64,000 bases of DNA from Paenalcaligenes hominis (GCF_011927625.1 NZ_JAATIZ010000001.1:744001-808000); one strand, 5' to 3'. Positions 9,277 through 17,940 are shown, numbered from the stretch's first letter. The notes: generated from the sequence alone by a model not told the origin. Numbers and translations: made by a program.

Positions 9277-10134
9277 TTAAGCGTCTGGGTAAATATGGAC
9301 TCCGATGTCTGCAGGTGGAGCATAGTGCAACGCACTGGTAACTAGGGCATCGACCCCAGTGTGGGCGTAGCCCTCTATATTATCTAGCTTAATTCCTCCG
9401 GCCGCTAGAAATACACCTTGAGGCCATTGTTGACGTAATGCGGGTAGCCAAGCTTGCAGTTCAGCAGGCGTCGCTTTATCAAATTGCACGACATCAGCAC
9501 CTGCTTCAATCGCTAAAAGCGCTTCCTCTTGGTTTTGTGCTTCGATAACGACTTTCTTTTCCGCAAAACCTGCTTTTTGTGTAACTAGCTGCTTTTTTAA
9601 CGCTTCCCAGCCGCCTAATAAGGCAATATGTTGCGGGAAGACTAAAACCGTTTCGCTAAGGCCAAGGCGGTGCGGTAGGGCGCCAGCACATATCGTAGAT
9701 TTAAGTGCTAAGGCACGTAAACCTGGGGCATGTTTACGAGTAGTAAGCAACGCCATGCTTGGATCGTGTTGTTGTATTTTCTGATACATGCGTGCCGCTT
9801 GACGTGCCACCCCGCAACTGTATTCCAATAGGTTTTGGCCTACTTTCCAAGCCCGTAATACGGCATGCGCAGGCCCATGGCCACGAAGCAATACGTCACC
9901 AGCCTGAACTTGGGTTCCGGAAGCTTTACTTTCTATGCTTTGAGCACCGCAATGCGTTAAGATGCGGTTGACTTCTTCGGTGCAGGCGGCTACCCCCTCA
10001 TGACGGATCGTAAATTCAATGTATGCGTCTGCTGCACCAATTCCTAGCATATGACTTGTCAGATCCAAAAAGGGCGCATCCTCGTTAATCCAGCGGTCGA
10101 TTGTTGCATGGTCAAAAAAAACAGAGTTCATCAT
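9277..10134 (-). CDS. modD: ModD-like protein (quinolinate phosphoribosyltransferase fold)
   Basis: 285 aa from the ATG at 10134, which overlaps the modB stop (ATGA); longer upstream starts would lie inside modB and add a spurious hydrophobic leader. The protein resembles NadC. It has the residues of a phosphoribosyltransferase barrel (TTRKHAPGLRALALKS, VIEAQNQEEALLAIEAGADVVQFD, FLAAGGIKLDNI). It belongs to the ModD family found beside molybdate transporters, whose reaction is not established. Its position directly after modB supports this over a second NadC. It is the last gene of the operon before the shared terminator. Confidence 0.8.
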   Translation of the reverse strand: MMNSVFFDHATIDRWINEDAPFLDLTSHMLGIGAADAYIEFTIRHEGVAACTEEVNRILTHCGAQSIESKASGTQVQAGDVLLRGHGPAHAVLRAWKVGQNLLEYSCGVARQAARMYQKIQQHDPSMALLTTRKHAPGLRALALKSTICAGALPHRLGLSETVLVFPQHIALLGGWEALKKQLVTQKAGFAEKKVVIEAQNQEEALLAIEAGADVVQFDKATPAELQAWLPALRQQWPQGVFLAAGGIKLDNIEGYAHTGVDALVTSALHYAPPADIGVHIYPDA

Positions 10135-10793
10135 AAAGCACCAAAGCGTCGTAATACATAAAAAGACAACCCAGCAAAGGAGGCAAGCAATAAAGATAAC
10201 GTGTTGGCACACGCAAAATTTGCATCCATTACGTGGTTAAAAATAGCTAAAGACAGGGTTTCTGTGCGGCCCACAATATTTCCACCTAACATCAATGAAA
10301 TGCCTACCTCACCCAAAGCGCGACCACCAGCTAAAATTAAACCAGCCGCAAAGCCTTTGCGGATTAATGGTAAGTCGACATACACAAAGGTCTGCCACTT
10401 GGAATAACCGAGCGTGGCAGCGGCTTCATGCAAACGTTTAGGCACATGACTAAAAGCAGTTTGTAGAGGCTTGACCATTAGCGGCAACCCCGCAATAAAT
10501 GCGGCCAGAATTAAGCCTTTAGTGGTAAAAATTACCGTAGGACGCAATAGTTCTGGCAGTAGGGTACTCAGCCAGCCATTGCGCCCCCAAGTCAAAAGCA
10601 AAGCGTAGCCAATAACAATCGGTGGAAAGATCAAAGGCAAGGTAATCAGGCCATCGATAATGCCTTTGCCCCAAAAATGTTTTCGAGCTAACAGCCAAGC
10701 GAGGGCGGTACCGATTACACACTGCCAAAGCAACGACCACAGCAACACCTCTATGCTCAGCGATAGCGAAGAGAAACTACAACCTAAACCCAT
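10131..10793 (-). CDS. modB: Molybdate ABC transporter permease ModB
   Basis: 220-aa inner-membrane permease with about five transmembrane segments. It carries the ATPase-docking EAA loop (EAAATLGYSKWQTFVYVDLPLI, then GRALGEVG). It starts directly after the modA stop, with no spacer, and overlaps modD. Its partners should be ModA outside the membrane and a ModC ATPase inside. No modC gene is present next to it or elsewhere in the window, which is unusual for this operon. Confidence 0.9.
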   Translation of the reverse strand: MGLGCSFSSLSLSIEVLLWSLLWQCVIGTALAWLLARKHFWGKGIIDGLITLPLIFPPIVIGYALLLTWGRNGWLSTLLPELLRPTVIFTTKGLILAAFIAGLPLMVKPLQTAFSHVPKRLHEAAATLGYSKWQTFVYVDLPLIRKGFAAGLILAGGRALGEVGISLMLGGNIVGRTETLSLAIFNHVMDANFACANTLSLLLASFAGLSFYVLRRFGAL

Positions 10794-11510
10794 TTACAAG
10801 CCATGACGCATTAAAATAACGCGTGCGTTTTCTGTAGTTAAAAACTGTAAAAAAGCGTTGGCCTCCCTCGTATTACTGCGCCCTGTTATTGGAGCGGCAC
10901 TTAAATCAATAGCGCGGTAGCAGCTTTGCGGCATTTCAATCGGTGGACCCAATTTATCTTGATGGGCTTGAGCCTCGCTTAGGTTGACAAACCCGGCATC
11001 CACCTCGTTCGTGACTACATAGGTACTGACTTGTGGTAGGGTGGTGACCTCAAGCAATTTAGGCTCAATGTCTTTTAATAACCCCTGTTCTGTAAAACAC
11101 TCCATAGCCGCTTTACCATAAATAGCGTTTTTTCTATCAGCAATCGCTATTTTTTTCGCCGAATCGTTAAGCAGGTCATTAAGCGAACTAAGGGGGTTAT
11201 CTTTGGGGCTGACTAATACTAATTTGCCTTGCCCAATAACGACATGCTCTTGGGCTAACTTCATAGGTTCAATAAAAAACCAGTCGCCAATCAGGATTTG
11301 AATGTTAGGGTTTTGTCGTGCTTGAGCTTCAATTTGTTTGATATTGCCAAACGCGCTGTCGATCTGAATACCCGTGGATTCAGTAAACGCGTTAAACACC
11401 TCAGTTAACGGCTTACGATAACCCGCTGCCGTGGCAACCGTCAGTTCTGCGGCCCATAACGGCGTAGATAACACTATGCTACAGAACAATCCCATCACTT
11501 TTTTCTTCAC
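10794..11510 (-). CDS. modA: Molybdate-binding periplasmic protein ModA
   Basis: 238 aa with a signal peptide ending near STPLWAA. The mature chain starts ELTVATAAGYRKPLTEVFNAFTESTGI, typical of the ModA family, which binds molybdate or tungstate through hydrogen bonds. The family segments GKLVLVSP, IAIADRKNAIYGKAAMECF and NEVDAGFVNLSEA are visible. The early part departs somewhat from classical ModA, so another oxyanion is possible. It is first in the modA-modB-modD unit and has an AT-rich inverted repeat just upstream of its start. Confidence 0.85.
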   Translation of the reverse strand: MKKKVMGLFCSIVLSTPLWAAELTVATAAGYRKPLTEVFNAFTESTGIQIDSAFGNIKQIEAQARQNPNIQILIGDWFFIEPMKLAQEHVVIGQGKLVLVSPKDNPLSSLNDLLNDSAKKIAIADRKNAIYGKAAMECFTEQGLLKDIEPKLLEVTTLPQVSTYVVTNEVDAGFVNLSEAQAHQDKLGPPIEMPQSCYRAIDLSAAPITGRSNTREANAFLQFLTTENARVILMRHGL

Positions 11511-11520
11511 TCTCAGCCTC

Positions 11521-11548
11521 TTTATATATGTAGGTATATTTATATAAA
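11521..11548. promoter_or_regulatory. AT-rich inverted repeat upstream of modA (possible ModE-type operator)
   Basis: TTTATATA (11521-11528) and TATATAAA (11541-11548) form a perfect 8-bp inverted repeat with a 12-bp spacer, 10 bp before the modA start codon. ModE operators have TATA-rich inverted half sites near modA, so this is a plausible molybdate-response site. No modE gene is in the window. Confidence 0.4.
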
Positions 11549-11659
11549 AAGAAAAGTGTAACGGGTTCTATTGGAAATTGCCATCTAGCAAGGCATTAAA
11601 TAGAAATCATAGAGCGTATTGACATGTTGGCAAGATCACACGGCGTTAAGGTTGGTTAG

Positions 11660-12838
11660 TTACCATTTTAATTTGTGTTTATCTTGGGTTGCATCATGAC
11701 GTGCGTCGTCAGCAGTGTGTAAATAGCGGTTGGTAGTATTAATAGAAGAATGACCCAAGGTATCGCGCACGTGGAGTAAATCCATATCTTGCTCGATCAT
11801 ATGCGTACCAGCGGTGTGGCGCAGCCAATGGGTAGAGGCTTGTTCTACATGCAAGGCGTCACTTTCATACGCATCGCCTAAACTGCGCAAATAAGCCGCT
11901 GTATCCGTAAATATCCGCTTCACAATATTGTGGATTGCCGCGCGCGTGAGAGGCTTTGATTGCTTGTATCCAATAGGTAGAACGAGCGGATAGTCTTCAT
12001 TAGCGGTTGGATAGGGGGGTAACCCTTTAAATGTTCGATAGCGTATCAACTCATCCATTAACTCTTCGGTAATAGGAATGGTGCGGCTTTTTTGGCCTTT
12101 GCCTTCGATATCCATCCACCAACGCAAAGTACCATGGCGATCACGACGAGAGAAAAGTGAATTCATGCGGTTTTGACTGAGCTCAGAAACCCGCAAGCCG
12201 CACATATACAGCAAAGAAAACAACCAACGGTAACGGTAATAATGTTCTTTTTCTCGTTGGGTTTCTTGGGGTAAGTGCTCGATGCATTGCTTTACTTGAT
12301 CCCAAAGCTCCATGTCGAGATAACGCTGCATACGTTTAGCAGGTGCCGTGCGTGCGCCACGTAATACCGCCAATGGATTAGCAGCTAAGTAGCCTGCAGA
12401 AACTAACCAACTGTACATGCTATTTAGCACCGTTAAGGCTTGACGAATGCTACTAGCAGATAACGGGCCAGCAAAAGGGCGCCAATCTTCATGAGAACGC
12501 GCTACCTTAGCGCCTTTTTTTAATACCCAACGTGATCTAGGCGCAGGGTCGCGTAGAAACTGCTGATAAAGCAACAAGTCTTCGTGGGTCAGCGAGGAAA
12601 TGGCTTTATTACGTTCTAAGTTTGCCCAAAGCAATAACCGTTCCGATTCCTTGCGATAGCTTGTAAAGGTATTTGGGCTATCGATGTATTGCGCTAACCA
12701 GGCTTGCAAAGCGTCCACGTCATTGTCGGCATGCAAAAGCGTTGAGGGTGTGTGGGCACGATTGGTGCCGCGTGAACCATCAATCTCAACAGAGTAAGGC
12801 GCATAAAACTCGAGTGCGGCGGGTATTGGTAAAGACAT
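11660..12838 (-). CDS. Tyrosine recombinase / site-specific integrase
   Basis: 392 aa from the ATG at 12838 (a TTG at 12871 would add 11 residues). It has an N-terminal SAM-like core-binding domain (residues ~40-160) and a C-terminal catalytic domain. The catalytic residues are Arg216 (GLRVSEL), Lys in the GKGQKSR strand, His337-x-x-Arg340 (HWLRHT), His363 (LGHSS) and nucleophile Tyr372 (NRYLH). It is therefore probably active. It is transcribed away from a KfrA-like gene, with no phage or transposon genes nearby. Two perfect inverted repeats in the intergenic gap may be its substrate or the operators of its neighbour. Confidence 0.9.
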   Translation of the reverse strand: MSLPIPAALEFYAPYSVEIDGSRGTNRAHTPSTLLHADNDVDALQAWLAQYIDSPNTFTSYRKESERLLLWANLERNKAISSLTHEDLLLYQQFLRDPAPRSRWVLKKGAKVARSHEDWRPFAGPLSASSIRQALTVLNSMYSWLVSAGYLAANPLAVLRGARTAPAKRMQRYLDMELWDQVKQCIEHLPQETQREKEHYYRYRWLFSLLYMCGLRVSELSQNRMNSLFSRRDRHGTLRWWMDIEGKGQKSRTIPITEELMDELIRYRTFKGLPPYPTANEDYPLVLPIGYKQSKPLTRAAIHNIVKRIFTDTAAYLRSLGDAYESDALHVEQASTHWLRHTAGTHMIEQDMDLLHVRDTLGHSSINTTNRYLHTADDARHDATQDKHKLKW

Positions 12839-12962
12839 AAAAGCAAAGAAACCCAAACAATAAGAATGCAATCATTTTCACTAAAGACTGGATAACTGTC
12901 TAGTAGTGATATGAATCAGAGTAAAAAACACAGAACGATTTACATCAACGACATTATACATA

Positions 12963-12992
12963 AAGTTGACATTATGTCAGTAATGTCAAATT
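12963..12992. promoter_or_regulatory. Inverted repeat 1 (dif-like geometry) in the integrase/KfrA gap
   Basis: TTGACATTA (12966-12974) and TAATGTCAA (12981-12989) are perfect 9-bp arms around a 6-bp centre, TGTCAG. Extending to 12963-12992 gives 12-bp arms with one mismatch. Nine- to twelve-bp arms around a 6-bp centre is the geometry of a tyrosine-recombinase core site such as dif. It could equally be an operator. Confidence 0.5.
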
Positions 12993-13013
12993 AGAAATAT
13001 GACTTAGTTGATA

Positions 13014-13034
13014 ATTTTACGTATTACGTAAAAT
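13014..13034. promoter_or_regulatory. Inverted repeat 2 (palindromic operator candidate)
   Basis: ATTTTACGTA (13014-13023) and TACGTAAAAT (13025-13034) are perfect 10-bp arms around one base, about 100 bp before the KfrA-like start. KfrA proteins bind palindromes in their own promoter, so this is a candidate autoregulatory site. Confidence 0.5.
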
Positions 13035-13134
13035 AATTAGAACCCTTGTTGATTTAGAGGCATAATCGTCTTTTATGCTTTACTATCATCACATTGCCAA
13101 GTGGCTTTGGTTTTACACAAATGGATAGATACCA

Positions 13135-14124
13135 ATGAGTCAGCCTGTCTTAACAGAATCCGAATTACATCTGGCAGTGGAAAAACTGCGCTCAGAACAC
13201 AGCAATACGCTGGATTTATACAAAGCCGTTGCGGCATTACTCTTTTTTCAATACGACAGTACGCCTACGACGAATCGTATGTACCAGCTCGTGCGCAAAG
13301 GCAGCATGAGCGCACCTGCCGAGGCCTTGCGTTTGTTTTGGCAAGAACTCAGGGATCGCAGTCAGGTTCGTATGGAGGAAGCCGATATTCCTTTGGGCTT
13401 AAAGCAGACGGCAGGTGCTTTGTTCGCTCAAATGTGGGAAGACGCCCTTCAATACGCCAAGCAGATCACCGAACAAAATAACCAAGCGATTTACACTCAG
13501 CTGGCGTTAGTGCAACAGGAATCCCAACAGTTGGCAGAGCAATTACAAAGCACTACCCATGCTTATGAGCACGCCCTACTTCAATTTGATGCGCTAACAC
13601 AGGAATTGGCGCAAAAAGATGAAAAGATTCAGGCACAACAGGCCGTATCTAGGGAGTTAGAAAAACAGAAAGAGGCTCTGCGAGCAGAAAAAAAAGGATT
13701 AGAAAATGAGCTAGAACGCACCGCCCAGCTTCATAAAGACCAACTGCAGCTTAGCGAGCAACGGGCAGCCGATATGGAAAAGTACGCAAGACTAGAGATT
13801 GAACGTGTACGTCAGGAATCACAGAAAAACCTACGTCAAGAACAACATCGTCTACAGCAGCAACACACGCTGCACCAACGGTTGCAAGACGAGTATGCCG
13901 CGCTGCAAAGTACCTATCTAAGCGTGCAGCATAAATACCAATTTGAAAATGCGCAGCGTACAGAGGATTTAAAGCGCATTACCCAACTAGAACAGAAAAA
14001 CCACGATTTGCATCAATTGCTTCAGCATCTAGAGCGCGAGCTACGTAGAGCGCATCAATCGGGTGAACGACGCGCTGCACCCAGTCGTTTAGCGCGACAA
14101 CGTAAAGCGACTCGATCGCATTAA
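13135..14124 (+). CDS. KfrA-like DNA-binding coiled-coil protein
   Basis: 329 aa. The N-terminus (residues ~1-115: ESELHLAVEKLRSEH, RMYQLVRKGSMSAPAEALRLFWQELR) matches the KfrA_N helix-turn-helix domain of plasmid regulators. The rest, to about residue 300, is a long Glu/Gln/Arg/Leu-rich coiled coil with heptad character, ending in a basic tail. KfrA proteins of IncP/IncU plasmids repress transcription and form filament-like multimers. Here the gene is chromosomal in context and divergent from a tyrosine recombinase, suggesting a regulator or accessory factor of that enzyme. Its last 36 bases overlap the convergent LysR gene. Confidence 0.75.
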   Translation: MSQPVLTESELHLAVEKLRSEHSNTLDLYKAVAALLFFQYDSTPTTNRMYQLVRKGSMSAPAEALRLFWQELRDRSQVRMEEADIPLGLKQTAGALFAQMWEDALQYAKQITEQNNQAIYTQLALVQQESQQLAEQLQSTTHAYEHALLQFDALTQELAQKDEKIQAQQAVSRELEKQKEALRAEKKGLENELERTAQLHKDQLQLSEQRAADMEKYARLEIERVRQESQKNLRQEQHRLQQQHTLHQRLQDEYAALQSTYLSVQHKYQFENAQRTEDLKRITQLEQKNHDLHQLLQHLERELRRAHQSGERRAAPSRLARQRKATRSH

Positions 14125-14988
14125 TTGTTCAGACAGGTAGTCCACTAGCAAGCGCACACGCTCTGGAATATAGCTGTTACTAGGTAAAACGACGTAGATG
14201 CCTACGGGCGGCTGAGGCTCTAAGTGCCGCAGCTCGACAAGGGTTTGGGCCAGAAGGTAATCGTGTGCAATAAAGTCTGGCATTAGGCTTATGCCCATGC
14301 CCGCAGCAGAGGCTTTGGCTAAGGCATCGCCATTATTGGCCTTAATGCGCCCTTTTAACTGAATGCTGGTATTTTTACCATTTTCAGAAAACATCCAGCG
14401 ACTGTAATGGGAATACTGCAAACATTCATGTTCTGTTAAATCCTCGAGGCATGTGGGTTCACCTGCGCGTGCAATATAATCGGGCGAAGCCACAAATAGC
14501 AGCTGGCATTCGCCTATTTTGCGCACAATATCGCTTAAAGCCAATTCGCTTGCAATGCGTACTGCTATATCAAAACCTTCAGCAGCTACGTCTACCATTC
14601 GATCGCTGTATTCTAGATCAAGATGAATATCTGGATAGCGTTGAGCAAATTGCATCAATAAGTCAGAAAGATGGCGTAAGCCAAAACTTAAAGGTAAGCT
14701 GATACGCAAATTGCCGGTAGGTTTAATTTGTTCTTCGTTGAGCTCGGCCTCGCTGCGTTGCACTAAATCAATAATGGCTTTACTGTGCTCAAGGTACTTT
14801 TTCCCCGCAGAGGTTAAGGCTTGGCGGCGCGTACTACGTGCTATGAGTTGTACACCTAGGTGTTCTTCTAGTGCTGCAATTTGACGTGTAACTACCGAGC
14901 GCGCTACGCCGCGCTGATGTGCCGCCGCCGCAAAGCTCCCTAATTCGGCTACGAGAATAAAAAGTGACATCATTTCAAATTGATTCAT
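14089..14988 (-). CDS. LysR-family transcriptional regulator
   Basis: 299 aa. The N-terminal winged helix-turn-helix is MMSLFILVAELGSFAAAAHQRGVARSVVTRQIAALEEHLGVQLIARSTRR, followed by a substrate-binding domain (residues ~90-295). The wording LMQFAQRYPDIHLDLEYSDRMVDVAAEGFDIAVR is typical of the CrgA/DsdC-like clade. It is divergent from cytochrome b561 at 15088 across 99 bp, so that gene (and possibly the YceI genes behind it) is its most likely target. The inducer is unknown. The 3' end overlaps the KfrA-like gene tail to tail. Confidence 0.9.
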   Translation of the reverse strand: MNQFEMMSLFILVAELGSFAAAAHQRGVARSVVTRQIAALEEHLGVQLIARSTRRQALTSAGKKYLEHSKAIIDLVQRSEAELNEEQIKPTGNLRISLPLSFGLRHLSDLLMQFAQRYPDIHLDLEYSDRMVDVAAEGFDIAVRIASELALSDIVRKIGECQLLFVASPDYIARAGEPTCLEDLTEHECLQYSHYSRWMFSENGKNTSIQLKGRIKANNGDALAKASAAGMGISLMPDFIAHDYLLAQTLVELRHLEPQPPVGIYVVLPSNSYIPERVRLLVDYLSEQLMRSSRFTLSR

Positions 14989-15087
14989 TGTTCTTTTTTT
15001 AACAATAGTTAATTGCTTGTCTAGACCTGTTTAGCACCAGTTAAAATGGGTACAGTAATAACTTGTTAGGACTTCAGTAAAATTTCT

Positions 15088-15609
15088 ATGTCACAACGCT
15101 ATACTATAACTGCAATCTCTCTGCACTGGCTGATGGCTTTCGCTTTTTTCGCGTTATTCGGCCTAGGGTTTTACATGACAGGCTTGCCCTTATCACCGAC
15201 CAAGCTTCAGGTGTACTCATGGCACAAGTGGGCGGGTGTTAGTCTTTTTTTTCTGGCTGTATTGCGTTTGCTTTGGCGTCGTATCCATCGCCCTCCTGCT
15301 TTTCCGTCCTCTATGTCCGTACAAGCACGTCAATTAGCCCATCTAGGGCATTGGGCATTGTATTTCTTTATGTTTGCGATTCCGCTATCAGGTTGGTTGA
15401 TGAGTTCGGCTATGGGCTTTCAAACGGTGTGGTTTGGTGTTCTGCCCTTGCCCGATTTAGTAGGCAAAGATAAAGCCCTAGCCCAGTGGCTTGGCTCTGC
15501 CCATCTTTATTTAAATGTGGCTTTTATGATGACCATTGTTGGTCATATAGGTGCCGCGTTAAAGCACCAGTTTATCGATAAAGATAATGTATTTGATCGA
15601 ATCAAATAA
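15088..15609 (+). CDS. Cytochrome b561 family protein
   Basis: 173-aa inner-membrane dihaem b-type cytochrome with four transmembrane helices. Candidate haem-ligand histidines are in ISLHWLMAF (helix 1), YSWHKWAGVSLF (helix 2), LAHLGHWALYFF (helix 3) and VGHIGAALKHQF (helix 4). It probably oxidises ubiquinol and passes electrons to a periplasmic acceptor. It is followed after 9 bp by two yceI genes, a common b561-YceI arrangement in proteobacteria. Confidence 0.9.
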   Translation: MSQRYTITAISLHWLMAFAFFALFGLGFYMTGLPLSPTKLQVYSWHKWAGVSLFFLAVLRLLWRRIHRPPAFPSSMSVQARQLAHLGHWALYFFMFAIPLSGWLMSSAMGFQTVWFGVLPLPDLVGKDKALAQWLGSAHLYLNVAFMMTIVGHIGAALKHQFIDKDNVFDRIK

Positions 15610-15618
15610 GGATAACGA

Positions 15619-16170
15619 ATGAAATTACGTGGATTACTTGCCGCTTTATGCGCCGTTCCCTTAATGGCTTCAGCTGCTACTTATACACACATAGACAGTG
15701 AATCGAGCCAAATCGAGTTTTTTTATGGCCAGATGGGTGTAAACATGGAGGGAATCTTTTCGGGTATCGACGGTCAAATAGATTTTGATTCCGCTCAGCC
15801 AGAAAAAGCCAGCGTTTCCTTACGCGTCAAAATGGATAGCGTAGATACTGGCTCCGACGAGGCTGATGAAGAGGTTCAAAAGTCAGAATGGTTTAATGTG
15901 CCCGAGCACCCCGATGCAACCTTCGTCTCTAAGCAGATAAAACAAACCGGCGACAACTCATTTTTGGTTTCGGGTATGTTAAGCATTAAAGGAAATGAAC
16001 AAACTATAGAGTTCCCCGCTACCGTTGCCGAAGAAGATGGGCGTGCCATTTTTACAGGCAGTTTTGATATGCTGCGCGGCGATTATGCTATTGGCGAAGG
16101 CGCGTGGTCTAAGTTTGATATTGTAGCTAACGAAGTTCGTATTGAATTTTCTATTGTAGCTACGCAATAA
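15619..16170 (+). CDS. YceI family periplasmic protein (first copy)
   Basis: 183 aa with a signal peptide (MKLRGLLAALCAVPLMASAA) and one YceI lipocalin-like beta-barrel. YceI proteins bind polyisoprenoids such as ubiquinone-8 in the periplasm. Family stretches are FFYGQMGVNMEGIFSGIDGQIDFD, VDTGSDEADEEV, WFNVPEHPDATFVSKQI and LSIKGNEQTIEFPATV. The usual 'HPTATF' reads HPDATF. Operon-linked to cytochrome b561 (upstream) and a second, divergent yceI paralogue (downstream, 26 bp). A quinone-related role with b561 is an inference from context. Confidence 0.88.
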   Translation: MKLRGLLAALCAVPLMASAATYTHIDSESSQIEFFYGQMGVNMEGIFSGIDGQIDFDSAQPEKASVSLRVKMDSVDTGSDEADEEVQKSEWFNVPEHPDATFVSKQIKQTGDNSFLVSGMLSIKGNEQTIEFPATVAEEDGRAIFTGSFDMLRGDYAIGEGAWSKFDIVANEVRIEFSIVATQ

Positions 16171-16196
16171 CAATTAACGATTTGGAGTTTTAGGTT

Positions 16197-16778
16197 ATGA
16201 AAATGAATGTTAAACGTTTACTTACGGCAGGTGCGGTAGCGACGTTGTTTAGCGCGCCACTATTGGCTGAAACGGTCACTTATCAAGTCGACCCTAACCA
16301 TACGTTTGCTCGTTTTTCCTATAATCACTTGGGCTTAAGCCAGCAACTTAGTCATTTCAGTTCTACCAAAGGTACAGTTGCCTTAGATCTCGAAGCCAAA
16401 ACTGGCGAGGTCAATATAGAAATAGATACCACATCAGTGGATACGGGCTCTTCTACTTTTAACGAGCATATTCAAGGCGAAGACTTCTTAGATACCGGCA
16501 ACCACCCCACTGCCACCTTTAAATCCAGCAAAATTGTGTTCGACGGTGATACCCCAACAGCCGTCGAGGGCGATTTGACCATTAAAGGTGTGACCAAGCC
16601 TGTAACGCTAACGATTAATTCATTTGCGACCAAACCCCACCCTATGCTGAAAAAACCCGCATTGGGTGCAGACGCCGAAGTACAAATCAAACGCTCTGAT
16701 TTCAATGCCGGCAAGTTTGCACCTGCCGTAGCGGATGACGTCACCATTAGCATTGCGATTGAAGCTATCGGCGGCTAA
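16197..16778 (+). CDS. YceI family periplasmic protein (second copy)
   Basis: 193 aa with a signal peptide ending near SAPLLAE. It matches the YceI family more classically than the copy upstream: YQVDPNHTFARFSYNHLGLS, VDTGSSTFNEHIQGEDFLDTGNHPTATFKS, LTIKGVTKPVTLTI. The ribosome binding site (ggagt) is clear. The pair probably arose by old duplication, since they share the fold but little sequence. The operon ends at the hairpin at 16798. Confidence 0.92.
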   Translation: MKMNVKRLLTAGAVATLFSAPLLAETVTYQVDPNHTFARFSYNHLGLSQQLSHFSSTKGTVALDLEAKTGEVNIEIDTTSVDTGSSTFNEHIQGEDFLDTGNHPTATFKSSKIVFDGDTPTAVEGDLTIKGVTKPVTLTINSFATKPHPMLKKPALGADAEVQIKRSDFNAGKFAPAVADDVTISIAIEAIGG

Positions 16779-16797
16779 GACCTTCTTAGCCCAACAT

Positions 16798-16837
16798 AAA
16801 AACCCCAAAATAGCCTGTTATGCATTTTGGGGTTTTT
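16798..16837. terminator. Bidirectional terminator after yceI pair
   Basis: The stem AAAAACCCCAAAAT / ATTTTGGGGTTTTT has a 12-nt loop and T runs on both strands. It separates the yceI operon from the convergent arsC-like gene. Confidence 0.88.
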
Positions 16838-16871
16838 GTTGTAGTAGCGTACTATAAAAGCTCAGCGTTAT

Positions 16872-17210
16872 TTAGAGAATGTCGTCTATGGCCTCGATGG
16901 GGCGGCCTAGTCGCACACCTTTAGCCGTTTCCACAATCGGGCGGTTTAATAAAATAGGGTGTGCGGCCACCGCTTTGTAGAGCTCGGCTTCCGACGCTGC
17001 AGCCAAGTTTAGCTCGGTAAAAATGGATTCATTGGTGCGAACTAAATCCAATAACGATGCATTTGATTTAGCGACGAGCTGCTGCAGCTGTTCTACGCTC
17101 GGCGGGTCTTGCAGATAAAGAATGACCTCAGGGTTTAGGTCTCGCTGGTTTAGCATGTCTAACGCAGCCCGTGATTTGCTGCAACGCGGATTATGGTAGA
17201 TTTTAGTCAT
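16872..17210 (-). CDS. arsC: ArsC family arsenate reductase (glutaredoxin-dependent type)
   Basis: 112 aa, thioredoxin-like ArsC fold. The catalytic Cys is in YHNPRCSKSR and a conserved Arg in NRPIV near the C-terminus, as in the R773-type enzyme that reduces arsenate to arsenite using glutaredoxin. No arsR or arsB is nearby, so it may be one of the stand-alone ArsC-like housekeeping reductases. It is divergent from the YfcG-like gene over 19 bp. Confidence 0.85.
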   Translation of the reverse strand: MTKIYHNPRCSKSRAALDMLNQRDLNPEVILYLQDPPSVEQLQQLVAKSNASLLDLVRTNESIFTELNLAAASEAELYKAVAAHPILLNRPIVETAKGVRLGRPIEAIDDIL

Positions 17211-17229
17211 TATATTTAAGGATTAAAAC

Positions 17230-17931
17230 ATGATTGATTTGTATTACTGGACTACACCGAACGGTCACAAAATCACCTTGTTCCTAGAGGAAACCGGGTT
17301 GGATTACACCATTCACCCTATTAATATTGGTAAAGGTGAACAGTTTGATCCTGACTTTTTACGTATAGCCCCGAATAATCGTATTCCTGCCATTGTAGAT
17401 CATAGCCCGCAAGACGGCGGCGCAGCGATTTCTGTGTTCGAGTCTGGGGCTATTTTGCAGTATTTGGCAGAGAAAACCGGCCAGTTTTTATCTACTGACT
17501 TGCGTAAACGGGTGCAAACGCTTGAATGGTTAAATTGGCAAATGGGAGGGCTCGGGCCCATGGCCGGGCAAAACCATCATTTTACTATCTACGCCCCAGA
17601 AAAAATCGAGTATGCGCAACAACGCTATATTAAAGAAACCAACCGTTTGTATGGCGTTCTGAATAAACAACTTGCAGATCGAGACTTTATTGCAGGCGAA
17701 TACAGCATTGCTGACATGGCGTGTTATCCCTGGATCGTGCCCCATGCTAACCAAGGCCAAGATCTGAATGATTTCCCCCATTTAAAAGCTTGGTTTGAAC
17801 GCATTGCTGCCCGCCCTGCTACCCAACGCGCCTACGAAAAAGCCAAAGCCATCAATACCCAACCATCGGTATCGGATGACGAATCGCGCAAGCATTTGTT
17901 TGGGCAAGACGCTTCCATCATAAAAAAATAA
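17230..17931 (+). CDS. yfcG: YfcG-like disulfide-bond reductase / Nu-class glutathione transferase
   Basis: 233 aa. The start YYWTTPNGHKITLFLEE and the stretches LRIAPNNRIPAIVDHSP, VFESGAILQYLAEKTG and GGLGPMAGQNHHF closely follow E. coli YfcG. YfcG uses bound glutathione (GSSG) to reduce disulfides rather than performing classical conjugation. The Thr-Pro-Asn segment near residues 9-11 replaces the catalytic Ser/Cys of other classes. A lipoprotein gene follows after 9 bp. Confidence 0.88.
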   Translation: MIDLYYWTTPNGHKITLFLEETGLDYTIHPINIGKGEQFDPDFLRIAPNNRIPAIVDHSPQDGGAAISVFESGAILQYLAEKTGQFLSTDLRKRVQTLEWLNWQMGGLGPMAGQNHHFTIYAPEKIEYAQQRYIKETNRLYGVLNKQLADRDFIAGEYSIADMACYPWIVPHANQGQDLNDFPHLKAWFERIAARPATQRAYEKAKAINTQPSVSDDESRKHLFGQDASIIKK

Positions 17932-17940
17932 AGGAACACT

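Noticed and set aside
13101-13481. Plus-strand frame overlapping the KfrA-like gene start
   Set aside because: It is out of frame with the KfrA-like gene, whose own start and domain are convincing.
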